A DNA stretch of 64,000 nucleotides, taken from Solirubrobacter ginsenosidimutans (GTDB taxonomy: Bacteria; Actinomycetota; Thermoleophilia; Solirubrobacterales; Solirubrobacteraceae). This document shows, piece by piece, positions 43,712 through 51,689 of the stretch. The notes under the pieces were generated by a model. The model searched no databases and was not told the DNA's origin. It saw nothing but the letters and a program-made list of their open reading frames with translations. Numbering within the stretch: position 1 is the first letter of the stretch; each line of letters starts with the position of its first letter. The stretch spans positions 124,001-188,000 of the forward strand of contig NZ_JAPDOD010000008.1 of the NCBI RefSeq assembly GCF_027587205.1, given 5' to 3'. The position numbers and the translations under genes are program-made.

Positions 43712-44474
43712 AGTCGAACCTCGCGCGGCCGGCGGCCATCTCGAGCGCGCCGAGCAGGTGCGCCAAGAAGCGAGGCTCGGCGTAGGACTCCTTCGTATGA
43801 CCCATCGCGGTGTACACCGAGCGGCCGCCATCGTAGCGGTGACACCACGCGAGCGGACGCGTTTGGTCGAGCGCGGCGAGCACATGCGCGGCCGGCGCCG
43901 AGCGGAACTCGTACCACTCGTCCGTGCGCACCCACGGGTTCGGAAGCGTCCGGGTGGCGGCCGTTCCGGGGTCGAGGATCTCCACGCCGCGCGACGACAG
44001 GCCGGGGTCATGGCGCTTGAAGCGCGCACCCACGAGCCGCTCGTACCACGGCCAGTCCCCGCGCGTGTCGGAGGCCGCGTGGATCCCGAGATAGCCACCG
44101 CCTCGGCGGATGTATGACACAAAAGCGGACCGCTGTTTGCCACTCTTTATCGGGGTCCCGGTCGTCGAGAGGAACACCACCGCGTCGTAGCGCTCGAGGG
44201 AGCGGGTGGTGAACCTCCCCGCGTCGGCGGTCGTATCCACGGAGAAGGAGTGGCGGGCGGCGAGGCGCTTGATCGCGGCCACGCCGGAGGGGATGGAGTC
44301 GTGGCGGTAGCCCGTCGTCTTGGTGAACACGAGCACGCGGAAGGGCTTCGGCCCCGTCTGCGCCACGGGCTCGCTCCCGCACGCCGTGCAGATTGCAAGC
44401 ACTACCAGAAACAAAAGCGGTCTAGCGATTCGTTTTGCCTTCCAACAAACAGACTTGGTCTTGACACAGAGCAT
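43701..44474 (-). CDS. ThuA-domain lipoprotein
   Basis: 257 residues from ATG 44474. Lipobox in LAICTAC near residue 30, then a ThuA (class-I amidotransferase-like) domain: VLVFTKTTGYRHDSIPSG, YDAVVFLSTTG, RRGGGYLGIHAASDTRGDWPWYERLVGARF, WYEFRS and YDGGRSVYTAMGHT. ThuA proteins act on trehalose or keto-sugars, often as partners of Gfo/Idh dehydrogenases. A TTG at 44483 is an alternative start. Its start is only 12 bp from the plus-strand leader ORF of the ebo operon, so the two promoters must overlap. Confidence 0.85.
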   Translation of the reverse strand: MLCVKTKSVCWKAKRIARPLLFLVVLAICTACGSEPVAQTGPKPFRVLVFTKTTGYRHDSIPSGVAAIKRLAARHSFSVDTTADAGRFTTRSLERYDAVVFLSTTGTPIKSGKQRSAFVSYIRRGGGYLGIHAASDTRGDWPWYERLVGARFKRHDPGLSSRGVEILDPGTAATRTLPNPWVRTDEWYEFRSAPAAHVLAALDQTRPLAWCHRYDGGRSVYTAMGHTKESYAEPRFLAHLLGALEMAAGRARFDCAD

Positions 44475-44479
44475 AAAGT
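44474..44479 (+). promoter_or_regulatory. -10 box before the ebo leader ORF
   Basis: TAAAGT, 7 nt before ATG 44487. A TTGACA at 44461 is too near (7 nt) to be its -35. A second TACGCT is at 44511-44516. Confidence 0.4.
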
Positions 44480-44486
44480 GCAAGCG

Positions 44487-44546
44487 ATGAGGCGAGAAGA
44501 AGCACGACGCTACGCTCGTTCAGTGTCTAAGGGTCTGGTGGGATGA
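44487..44546 (+). CDS. Candidate 19-residue leaderless leader peptide of the ebo operon
   Basis: MRREEARRYARSVSKGLVG, highly basic, begins 7 nt after a TANNNT box and ends in a TGA that overlaps the ATG of the next gene (ATGA at 44543-44546). The next gene has only a weak ribosome site of its own, so a translated leader would explain how ribosomes reach it. It contains a Tyr and seven Arg codons but no run of one codon. Too short to judge by codon use. Confidence 0.35.
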   Translation: MRREEARRYARSVSKGLVG

Positions 44547-45706
44547 ACGAAGATCGCCGCGTTGGAGTGTGGCTCGTCGGCGGCCGCGGGTCGGTCGCGA
44601 CGACTGCGATGACGGGCGCCGCGGCGGTTGCCGCCGGCCTGGCCGAGCCGACCGGGCTCGTCACGATGCGCCCGCCGTTCACCGACGCGGGTCTCGTCGG
44701 ACTGGGCGATCTGATCTTCGGCGGGCACGACGTCGTGGAGACGCCGCTGGCGATCCGCGCCGCCCGCCTGGTTGACGACGGCGTGCTGCCCGTCGGCCTC
44801 CCGGGCGCGCTCGCCGGCGCGCTGGAGGCGGCGGAATCCGAGCAGCGCCCCGGCATCACCGGCCGCGAGGCGCGGATCGAGCCGCAGGCCTCGCTCGCCC
44901 GCATGGTCAGCGACCTCAACGCGTTCCGCACCCGCCACGATCTCGGGCGCGTCGTCGTCCTCAACGTGTCCTCGACCGAGGCGCCGGTGGAGCCGCACCC
45001 GGCCCACGAGAACCCGGCCGCGCTGATGGACGCGCTCGACCAGAACCTGGCCGTGCTCCCGCCCAGCGCGCTCTACGCGCTCGCGGCGATCGAGACCGGC
45101 TGCGCGTACGTCGACTTCACGCCGTCGGTCGGCGCGCGGCTGCCCGCCATCGAGGCGCTGGCCGAGGCGCACGAGGTGCCGCTGGCCGGCAGTGACGGCA
45201 AGACCGGCGAGACGTTCATGAAGTCCGCGCTGGCACCCGCCTTCGCCGCCCGCGCGCTGAAGGTCCGCTCGTGGTCGGGGATGAACCTGCTCGGCGGCGG
45301 CGACGGCGCGGCGCTGGCCGATCCCGCTCGCGCGCAGTCCAAACTGGACTCCAAGGGCCGGCTGCTGGAGGAGATCCTCGGCTACCCGGTCGAGGCGCCG
45401 ATCTACATCCAGGACGTCCGCGACATGGGCGAGTGGAAGACGGCCTGGGATCACGTCGTCTTCGAGGGCTTCCTCGGCATCCGGATGAAGCTGCAGTTCA
45501 CGTGGGAGGGCTGCGACTCGGCCCTGGCCGCTCCGCTGATCCTCGACCTGATCCGGCTCGCGGCGCTGGCGCTGGAGCGGGGCGAGTCCGGCGTGCTGAC
45601 CAACCTCGCGTTCTTCTTCAAGGACCCGGCCGGGACCCGTGAGCATCAGCTCCACCGCCAGTACGAGATGCTGGAGCGCTGGGTGCTCCAGAAGGTCGCC
45701 GCGTGA
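44543..45706 (+). CDS. Inositol-3-phosphate-synthase family protein heading the ebo operon
   Basis: 387 residues. Nucleotide-binding WLVGGRGSVATT at residues 10-21, VVLNVSSTEAP, GSDGKTGETFMKS, RSWSGMNLLGGGDG and DMGEWKTAWDHVVFEG match the MIPS fold (NAD-dependent cyclisation of glucose-6-phosphate to inositol phosphate). In cyanobacterial ebo operons the corresponding place is held by EboD, a different sugar-phosphate cyclase, so this looks like a functional substitute. Overlaps by 4 bp with the leader upstream and with eboC downstream (GTGA). Confidence 0.85.
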   Translation: MNEDRRVGVWLVGGRGSVATTAMTGAAAVAAGLAEPTGLVTMRPPFTDAGLVGLGDLIFGGHDVVETPLAIRAARLVDDGVLPVGLPGALAGALEAAESEQRPGITGREARIEPQASLARMVSDLNAFRTRHDLGRVVVLNVSSTEAPVEPHPAHENPAALMDALDQNLAVLPPSALYALAAIETGCAYVDFTPSVGARLPAIEALAEAHEVPLAGSDGKTGETFMKSALAPAFAARALKVRSWSGMNLLGGGDGAALADPARAQSKLDSKGRLLEEILGYPVEAPIYIQDVRDMGEWKTAWDHVVFEGFLGIRMKLQFTWEGCDSALAAPLILDLIRLAALALERGESGVLTNLAFFFKDPAGTREHQLHRQYEMLERWVLQKVAA

Positions 45707-46578
45707 GTCTTCCCGCGCCGGCGGATGTGGCGGAGCTGGTCCGCCTGCCGGCGGTGCTGAGTGTGCCGGGGGACGTGCTCGTCGGCGCCGCCGCCTCCGG
45801 GCAGGTGTGGAACCTGCCGCGGACGGCCGGGATGGTCGCCGCGTCCTCATGCCTATATCTGGCGGGGATGGCGCTCAACGACTACGCCGACCGCGAGGTC
45901 GACGCCGTCGAGCGGCCCGGCCGCCCGATCCCGTCGGGCCGCGTCTCGCCAGGGTTCGCGCTCGGCCTCGCCGGGGCGCTGACGGCCGGCGCCGTCGTGC
46001 TCTCGGTGGCCGCCGACGGCAAGCGCGCGCTCGCCGTCACGGCGCCGCTGGCCGCGGCCGTCTGGGGCTATGACCTCGTGCTGAAGTCGACACCGGTCGC
46101 CTCGGGCAGCATGTCCGCCTGCCGCGGGCTGGACGTGATGATGGGCGCGGGCGCGCGGGGTGCGGTGTCCGCGGCCCCGGCGGCGGCGGTCGTCGCCGCG
46201 CACATCGCGGTCGTCACCGAGGTCTCGCGCCGTGAGGTCACCGGCGGCGACGCCGCGGTGCCCAAGCGCGCGCTCGCCGCCACCGTGGGCGTGGCCGCCG
46301 CGGGCGCGTTGCTCAGCCGCCGCGCTCCGCGCTTCGGGCGCGCCGCCGCGCTGGGGCTCGTCGGCGCGTACGCCGCGGTCGTCGGTCGCGCGCACGCGGC
46401 CGCCGCGGCCGACCCGACTCCGGCGCTCATGCAGCGGGCCGTGGGTACGGGCATCATGGGCTTGATCCCGCTGGAGGCCGGGCTGCTGGCGGGGTCCGGC
46501 GCTGTCGTTCCGGCCGCGGGCGTCGCCACACTGTGGCCGATCGCCCGCCGGGCGGCCAAGAGGAGAGCAGTTACATGA
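45703..46578 (+). CDS. eboC: EboC/SCO3242-type UbiA prenyltransferase
   Basis: 291 residues, about eight membrane helices. The prenyl-diphosphate-binding Asp motif is MALNDYADREVDAVERPGRP; the second motif is degenerate (EVSRREVTGGDAAVPKR), as in the EboC/SCO3242 group. It probably attaches an isoprenoid to the (sugar- or cyclitol-derived) product of the operon, in the membrane. GTG 45703 overlaps the upstream stop. A 40-bp gap with a purine-rich ribosome site follows. Confidence 0.85.
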   Translation: MSLPAPADVAELVRLPAVLSVPGDVLVGAAASGQVWNLPRTAGMVAASSCLYLAGMALNDYADREVDAVERPGRPIPSGRVSPGFALGLAGALTAGAVVLSVAADGKRALAVTAPLAAAVWGYDLVLKSTPVASGSMSACRGLDVMMGAGARGAVSAAPAAAVVAAHIAVVTEVSRREVTGGDAAVPKRALAATVGVAAAGALLSRRAPRFGRAAALGLVGAYAAVVGRAHAAAAADPTPALMQRAVGTGIMGLIPLEAGLLAGSGAVVPAAGVATLWPIARRAAKRRAVT

Positions 46579-46618
46579 TCGGTGGCGCTGGTCCCGTCAC
46601 CGAGGGGGGAGGGCGGTT

Positions 46619-47473
46619 GTGAGTCTCCGGTACGGGTATGTGTCGAACGGGTTGTCGGATCATCGGCTCGAGCACGCGCTCGAGTTGCTGGCCGAGAACG
46701 GGTACTCCGGCGTCGCGCTGACGCTGGACCACATCCACTTCGACCCGCTGGCACCGCGCCTGCGCGCGCGGGCGGCGCGGTTGCGGACCGAGCTCGACGT
46801 GCTCGGGATGAACGCCGTGGTCGAGACGGGCGCGCGCTTCGTGCTCGACCCGCGGCGCAAGCACTTCCCGACGCTCGTCTCCGACGGCCGCCAGCGGCGG
46901 GTCGACCTGCTGTGCACCGCGGTCGACGTCGCGGCGGAGCTGGGTGCGCCGGTCGTGTCGATGTGGTCGGGCGCCGCGCCTGCCGGCGAGCCGCGCGAGC
47001 TGGCCTGGGACCTGCTGGTCGACGGGTGCGAGCGGGTGCTCACGCACGCGGAGAACCACGGGATCACGCTTGCGTTCGAGCCGGAGCCGGGGATGCTCGT
47101 CGAGACGCTGGCCGACTACGAATCGCTGGCGGAGCGCCTCGGCCACCCGCCGGCGCTGGGGCTGACGCTCGATATCGGGCACATCGTCTGCTTGGAGCCG
47201 ATGTCGGTGACCGAGTGCGTGCGCCGCGGCGCGGCCACGCTCGCCCACGTGCACATCGAGGACATGAAGCGCGGCGTCCACGAGCACCTCGAGTTCGGCG
47301 CGGGCGAGCTCGATCTCGGCGAGGCGCTGACGGTGCTCGGCGAGGTCGGCTACGAGGGCATGGTCGCCGTCGAGCTCTCGCGCCACTCGCACGCCGCGCA
47401 CGAGATGGTGCCGCGGGCGATGGCCGCCTTGCGTGCCGCCGAGCCGCGCCGCGTCATGGGCGAGGTCACGTGA
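46619..47473 (+). CDS. Sugar phosphate isomerase/epimerase (xylose-isomerase-like barrel) in the ebo operon
   Basis: 284 residues. TIM barrel with the metal-site series ENGYSGVALTLDHIHF, VVSMWSGA, LAFEPEPGMLVET, LTLDIGHIVCL, LAHVHIEDMKRG and VAVELSRHSH, so Glu, Asp, His and Glu ligands are all present. It may isomerise the cyclitol or sugar made by the first gene. GTG 46619 has GGGGGGAGGG upstream and ends in TGATG with the next gene. Confidence 0.85.
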   Translation: MSLRYGYVSNGLSDHRLEHALELLAENGYSGVALTLDHIHFDPLAPRLRARAARLRTELDVLGMNAVVETGARFVLDPRRKHFPTLVSDGRQRRVDLLCTAVDVAAELGAPVVSMWSGAAPAGEPRELAWDLLVDGCERVLTHAENHGITLAFEPEPGMLVETLADYESLAERLGHPPALGLTLDIGHIVCLEPMSVTECVRRGAATLAHVHIEDMKRGVHEHLEFGAGELDLGEALTVLGEVGYEGMVAVELSRHSHAAHEMVPRAMAALRAAEPRRVMGEVT

Positions 47474-48195
47474 TGACGCTCGCCGAGCTCTCCGCCGCCC
47501 TCGAGGCGCGGGCCAAGCCCGAAGGGCTCACCTGGCTGCGTGAGGCGAGCGCGAGCGTCGCCGCCGACCCGACCGCGATCCGCACCCGCTTCCCGATGGT
47601 CGGCCGCAAGGTCGGGCGCGAGCCGCTGGACGCGGGCGCCGATGCCTCGGACATCTTCGCGTGGACGATCGACGACGCCGCGCGCACGCTGCTGCTGCTC
47701 GCGCTCGGCGACGCGGCCGAGGGCGAACTGGCCGAGCTCTACCGCTTCGGCGACGCGGCCGAGCGGCGCGGGATCCTGCGCGCGCTGGAGTTCCTGGACC
47801 TCGGCGACCGCGCGCTGTACCTGACCGACGACGCGATCCGCACCAACGACACGCGGCTGATCGCCGCGGCGCTCGGTCCGTACGCCACCGAGCACCTGTC
47901 CGACGCGCAGTACGACCAGGCCGTCCTGAAGTGCGTCTTCGTCGGCGTCCCGATCACGCCGCTCGACGGCATCCCCGAGCGCGTCACGCCGGACGGCGCG
48001 CGGATGCTCGCCGCGTTCGTGCATGAGCGTGTCGCCGCCGGCCGGGACGTCCCCGCCGAGGTCTGGATCGTCATCGACAAGTATCCGCACGCCGACGAGA
48101 TCGCCGCGATCGAGGCCGAGCTCGAGAGCGAGTTCGACGATCGCCGCGCGGCCGCCGAGCGGGCTTTGAGTCACAGAACTGGAGAGCGAGCATGA
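47473..48195 (+). CDS. eboA: EboA-domain protein
   Basis: 240 residues, nearly all helical and rich in Ala/Glu/Asp. Recognised by operon position and by EboA-like stretches (TWLREASASVAADPTAIRTRFPMV, AWTIDDAARTLLLLALGD, DLGDRALYLTDDAIRTND, AVLKCVFVGVPI). EboA is required for the ebo function in other bacteria but its biochemistry is unknown. ATG 47473 overlaps the preceding stop by one base; its own stop overlaps eboB by 4 bp. Confidence 0.75.
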   Translation: MTLAELSAALEARAKPEGLTWLREASASVAADPTAIRTRFPMVGRKVGREPLDAGADASDIFAWTIDDAARTLLLLALGDAAEGELAELYRFGDAAERRGILRALEFLDLGDRALYLTDDAIRTNDTRLIAAALGPYATEHLSDAQYDQAVLKCVFVGVPITPLDGIPERVTPDGARMLAAFVHERVAAGRDVPAEVWIVIDKYPHADEIAAIEAELESEFDDRRAAAERALSHRTGERA

Positions 48196-49055
48196 GGATC
48201 TTCGACCCGCACGCGCACATGACGTCGCGCACCACCGACGACTACGAGGCGATGGCCGCGTCCGGCGTGAAGGTGCTCGTGGAGCCGGCGTTCTGGCTCG
48301 GCCAGCCGCGCACCTCCGTGGGCTCGTTCATCGACTACTTCAACTCGCTGCTGGGCTGGGAGCGCTTCCGCGCCGCGCAGTTCGGCATCCGTCATCACTG
48401 CACGATCGGCCTGAACCCGAAGGAGGCCAACGACGACCTCCTGCGCCGCGAGGTCATCGACATCCTCCCGCGCTTCCTGGCCAAGGACGGCGTCGTCGCC
48501 GTCGGCGAGGTCGGCTTCGATGCGATGACGCCCGCCGAGGACGAAGCGCTGACGCTGCAGCTCGCTTTGGCGGTCGAGCACGAGCTTCCGGTGCTGGTCC
48601 ACACGCCGCACCGCGACAAGGCGGCGGGCACGCGCAAGACGATCGAGCTCGTCGAGGCCTCCGGCATCGCGCCCGAGATGGTCGTCATCGACCACAACAA
48701 CGAGCTGACCGTCCATGACGTGCTGGCGTCGGGCTGCTGGGCGGGCTTCTCGATCTACCCAGGCACCAAGATGGACGAGCACCGCATGGTGCGCGTGCTC
48801 GAGGAGCACGGCCCGGAGCGGCTGATCGTCAACTCGGCCTGCGACTGGGGCGTGTCGGATCCGCTGAAGGTCCGCAAGACCGCCGACGCGATGAAGGCCG
48901 CCGGCTTCGACGACGACGTGATCGATCAGGTGGTCTGGCGCAACCCGGTGGAGTTCTTCGCGCAGAGCGGGCGGCTGATCCTCGACGATCTCGAGGAGGC
49001 GGACCTCACCGCGACGTTCGAGGGCTCGGGTGTCCTTCGCGGTGAGCGGGCGTGA
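48192..49055 (+). CDS. eboB: EboB, TatD-like metal-dependent hydrolase
   Basis: 287 residues. Metal-site motifs FDPHAHMTS (HxH), GEVGFDAMT (Glu), LVHTPHRDK (His), VIDHNNELT (His) and SACDWGVSDPL (Asp) are intact, so it should be a working phosphohydrolase/amidohydrolase-type barrel. In cyanobacteria the EboB family belongs to the operon needed for export of the scytonemin precursor. ATG 48192 overlaps eboA and its stop overlaps eboE. Confidence 0.88.
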   Translation: MRIFDPHAHMTSRTTDDYEAMAASGVKVLVEPAFWLGQPRTSVGSFIDYFNSLLGWERFRAAQFGIRHHCTIGLNPKEANDDLLRREVIDILPRFLAKDGVVAVGEVGFDAMTPAEDEALTLQLALAVEHELPVLVHTPHRDKAAGTRKTIELVEASGIAPEMVVIDHNNELTVHDVLASGCWAGFSIYPGTKMDEHRMVRVLEEHGPERLIVNSACDWGVSDPLKVRKTADAMKAAGFDDDVIDQVVWRNPVEFFAQSGRLILDDLEEADLTATFEGSGVLRGERA

Positions 49056-50188
49056 GGCTGCGGCACGCTGACGGCAGCCTCCTGCACCTCGCCTACTGCT
49101 CCAACGTCCATCCGGCGGACGACCTCGACGGGGTCGCCGCGCAGCTCGAGCGCTACACGGCGCGGGTGCGTGCGAAGCTCGACGTCCCGGTTCTGGGGAT
49201 CGGGTTGTGGGTGGCGGCGCCGGCGCTGGCCGACGCGGCTGCCGCTGACCGGCTCGCTTCGCAGCTGGCGCGGCTCTCGCTCGAGGTCGTGACCTTGAAC
49301 GGGTTCCCGTACAAGGCGTTCCACGCGCCGGTGGTCAAGCGCGACGTCTACTGGCCGCACTGGGCGCAGGAAGACCGGCGCCAGTACACGCTCGGGCTGG
49401 CCCGGCTGTTGGCCAAGCTGCTGCCGGACGATGTGGTCGAGGGCTCGATCTCGACGCTGCCGCTGGGGTGGCGCGAAGGCTGGGACGACGCGGCGCAGGA
49501 TGCCGCTTTGCGCGCGCTGGCGGACCTCGCGGTCGAGCTCGAAGAGATCGAGGCCGCGACCGGCAAGCGGATCCGGCTCGCGCTGGAGCCCGAGCCGGGG
49601 TGCACGGTCGAGACGATCGCCCAGGCCTGCGACGCGATCGGCGGGCTCGCGCCCGACTGGATCGGCGTGTGCCTGGATGCCTGCCACCTGGCGGTGCAGT
49701 TCGAGGATCCGGTCGAGGCCGTCGCGCTGATGGCCGCGAGCGACGTCGCGATCGTCAAGACCCAGGTCTCCTCCGCGCTGCGCGTGCCGTCGCCGGGGAC
49801 GGCCGAGGGCCGCGAGCTGCTCGCGCGCTTCAACGAGCCGAAGTTCCTGCACCAGGTCCGCGAGTGCGTGAACTCGCACGTCGAGGGCACGGACGATCTG
49901 CCCGAGGCTTTGGAGGGCGGTCTGCCCGGCGAGCGCGAGTGGCGCGTGCACTTCCACGTGCCGGTCAACAGCGCCGAGCACACGACCCAGGACGAGCTGA
50001 GCGCGACGCTCGCGGCGTTGGCCGGCGGCACGGCGCCGTTGACGCGACACTTCGAGGTCGAGACATACACGTGGAGCGTCATGCGCGATGCTCCGCAGGA
50101 CGACGAGGGGCTCGTCGCCGGGCTGGCCGGCGAGCTGGAATGGACGCGCGACCGCCTGGTCGCGCTCGGTGCGGAGGTTTTGGGATGA
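49052..50188 (+). CDS. eboE: EboE, metabolite-traffic TIM-barrel protein
   Basis: 378 residues. N-terminal LAYCSNVHPADDLDGV, NGFPYKAFHAPVVKRDVYWPHW, LEPEPGCTVETI, CLDACHLAVQFEDP and HFEVETYTWSV are the marks of the EboE branch of the xylose-isomerase-like fold. The metal site appears complete. Role in the pathway is unknown; named for its link to export of a natural-product precursor. GTG 49052 and the 3' end both overlap neighbours by 4 bp. Confidence 0.88.
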   Translation: MRLRHADGSLLHLAYCSNVHPADDLDGVAAQLERYTARVRAKLDVPVLGIGLWVAAPALADAAAADRLASQLARLSLEVVTLNGFPYKAFHAPVVKRDVYWPHWAQEDRRQYTLGLARLLAKLLPDDVVEGSISTLPLGWREGWDDAAQDAALRALADLAVELEEIEAATGKRIRLALEPEPGCTVETIAQACDAIGGLAPDWIGVCLDACHLAVQFEDPVEAVALMAASDVAIVKTQVSSALRVPSPGTAEGRELLARFNEPKFLHQVRECVNSHVEGTDDLPEALEGGLPGEREWRVHFHVPVNSAEHTTQDELSATLAALAGGTAPLTRHFEVETYTWSVMRDAPQDDEGLVAGLAGELEWTRDRLVALGAEVLG

Positions 50189-51573
50189 CGTTGGTCGTGA
50201 TCGACGCGGTGGGTCTGACGCCGCGGGCGCTGAAGCACATGCCGCGCGTGTCCAAGCTGGGCGCCGACGGCTTCCAGGCGACGCTGGACACGATCACCCC
50301 CGCGGTCACCTGCTCCGTCCAGGCGACGCTGCTGACGGGCCTGCAGCCGACCGATCACGGCATCGTCGGCAACGGCTGGTACTTCCGCGACCTCGGTGAG
50401 GTCTTCCTCTGGCGCCAGCACAACAAGCTCGTGCAGGGCGAGAAGGTGTGGGAGACCGCGCGCCGCTCCAAGCCCGGCTACCGGGCCGCGAACCTCTGCT
50501 GGTGGTACGCGATGGGCGCGACCACCGACCTGACGGTCACCCCGCGCCCGATCTACCACGCCGACGGTGCGAAGTCGCCGGATTGCTACACGTATCCGCC
50601 GCAGCTGCACGACAACCTCACCGGCCCGCTCGGCGAGTTCCCCCTGTTCCAGTACTGGGGCCCGACGGCGAACATCAAGTCCACCAAGTGGATCGCCGAC
50701 GCGGCCAAGATCGTGCTGGACAACGAGGCACTGGACCTGCTGCTGGTCTACCTGCCCCACCTGGACTATGACCATCAGCGCTTCGGGCCTGAGGGCACGG
50801 AGGCGCTGAAGGCCGCGCGCGAGCTCGACGAGGTCGCCGGCGACCTGATCGACCACGCACGCGCGCGCGGGGACCAGGTCGTCGTGCTGAGCGAGTACGG
50901 CATCACGCCCGCTCGCCGCCCGGTCGAGATCAACCGTGCGCTGCGCCGTGCGGGGCTGCTGAACGTGTACACGCAGGCGGGCATGGAGTACCTGGACCCG
51001 TGGACCTCACGCGCGTTCGCGGTCTCCGACCATCAGATCGCGCACGTCTACGTCCCGAACGCGGCCGACCTGCCCGCGGCGCGCGAGGCGATCGCCGCGC
51101 TGGATGGCGTGGGTGAGATCCTCGAAGGCGAGGCGCTCAGCACGGCGGGCCTGGCCCACGAGCGCTCCGGCGAGCTCGTCGTGCTCGCCGAGCGCGACGC
51201 CTGGTTCACCTACCACTACTGGCTCGACAACGCCCACGCCCCGGACTTCGGCCAGCAGGTCGAGATCCACCGCAAGCCGGGCTACGACCCCGCCGAGCTC
51301 TTCATGGACCCCGACGACGAGAAGGGCGCCAAGCTCCGTGCGGGCCTCGCGCTCGCGCGCAAGAAGACGGGCTTCCGCTACGTGATGAGCGTGGTCGGCC
51401 TCGACGCCTCCAAGTACGTCAAGGGCACCCACGGCCTGCTCCCGGACAACGACGAGGACGCGCCGGTGTTCCTGTGCAGCGACAAGTCCGTCGCGCGCGA
51501 CCGCATCGCTGCGACCGACGTGCGCGACGTGCTGCTGGAACTCAGCGGCGTTTCGGCGCCGACGAACGTCTGA
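50185..51573 (+). CDS. eboF: EboF, alkaline-phosphatase/nucleotide-pyrophosphatase superfamily protein
   Basis: 462 residues. Phosphodiesterase-type metal site: first Asp in VVIDAVGLTP, Thr/Ser nucleophile region TPAVTCSVQATLLTG, YLPHLDYDHQRFG, VVLSEYGITP (Glu where many relatives have Asp) and AVSDHQIAHVY. It likely removes or transfers a phosphate from the operon's product; no signal peptide, so cytoplasmic. ATG 50185 overlaps eboE. The operon ends here and a long hairpin follows. Confidence 0.88.
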   Translation: MTLVVIDAVGLTPRALKHMPRVSKLGADGFQATLDTITPAVTCSVQATLLTGLQPTDHGIVGNGWYFRDLGEVFLWRQHNKLVQGEKVWETARRSKPGYRAANLCWWYAMGATTDLTVTPRPIYHADGAKSPDCYTYPPQLHDNLTGPLGEFPLFQYWGPTANIKSTKWIADAAKIVLDNEALDLLLVYLPHLDYDHQRFGPEGTEALKAARELDEVAGDLIDHARARGDQVVVLSEYGITPARRPVEINRALRRAGLLNVYTQAGMEYLDPWTSRAFAVSDHQIAHVYVPNAADLPAAREAIAALDGVGEILEGEALSTAGLAHERSGELVVLAERDAWFTYHYWLDNAHAPDFGQQVEIHRKPGYDPAELFMDPDDEKGAKLRAGLALARKKTGFRYVMSVVGLDASKYVKGTHGLLPDNDEDAPVFLCSDKSVARDRIAATDVRDVLLELSGVSAPTNV

Positions 51574-51581
51574 CGAACCGA

Positions 51582-51631
51582 GGGGTGGCTTACGTTTCTC
51601 CCCTGTGAGAGGGAGAAACGTCAGCCACCCC
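51582..51631. terminator. 21-bp near-perfect hairpin closing the ebo operon
   Basis: Arms 51582-51602 and 51611-51631 match at 20 of 21 positions around an 8-nt loop, 8 bases after the eboF stop and between convergent genes. No T-run. Likely a bidirectional terminator for eboF and the ROK gene ending at 51690. The rest of the gap to 51689 shows nothing else. Confidence 0.8.
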
Positions 51632-51689
51632 CGTGCGCCGCTCCCGCCGGGGCACACCCGTGCCCCCGCTTGAGTGGCTGTCGTTGTGC

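Noticed and set aside
44461..44466. TTGACA as -35 of the ebo promoter
   Set aside because: It is only 7 nt from the TAAAGT box and 44 nt from TACGCT, so no 16-18-nt spacer to either.
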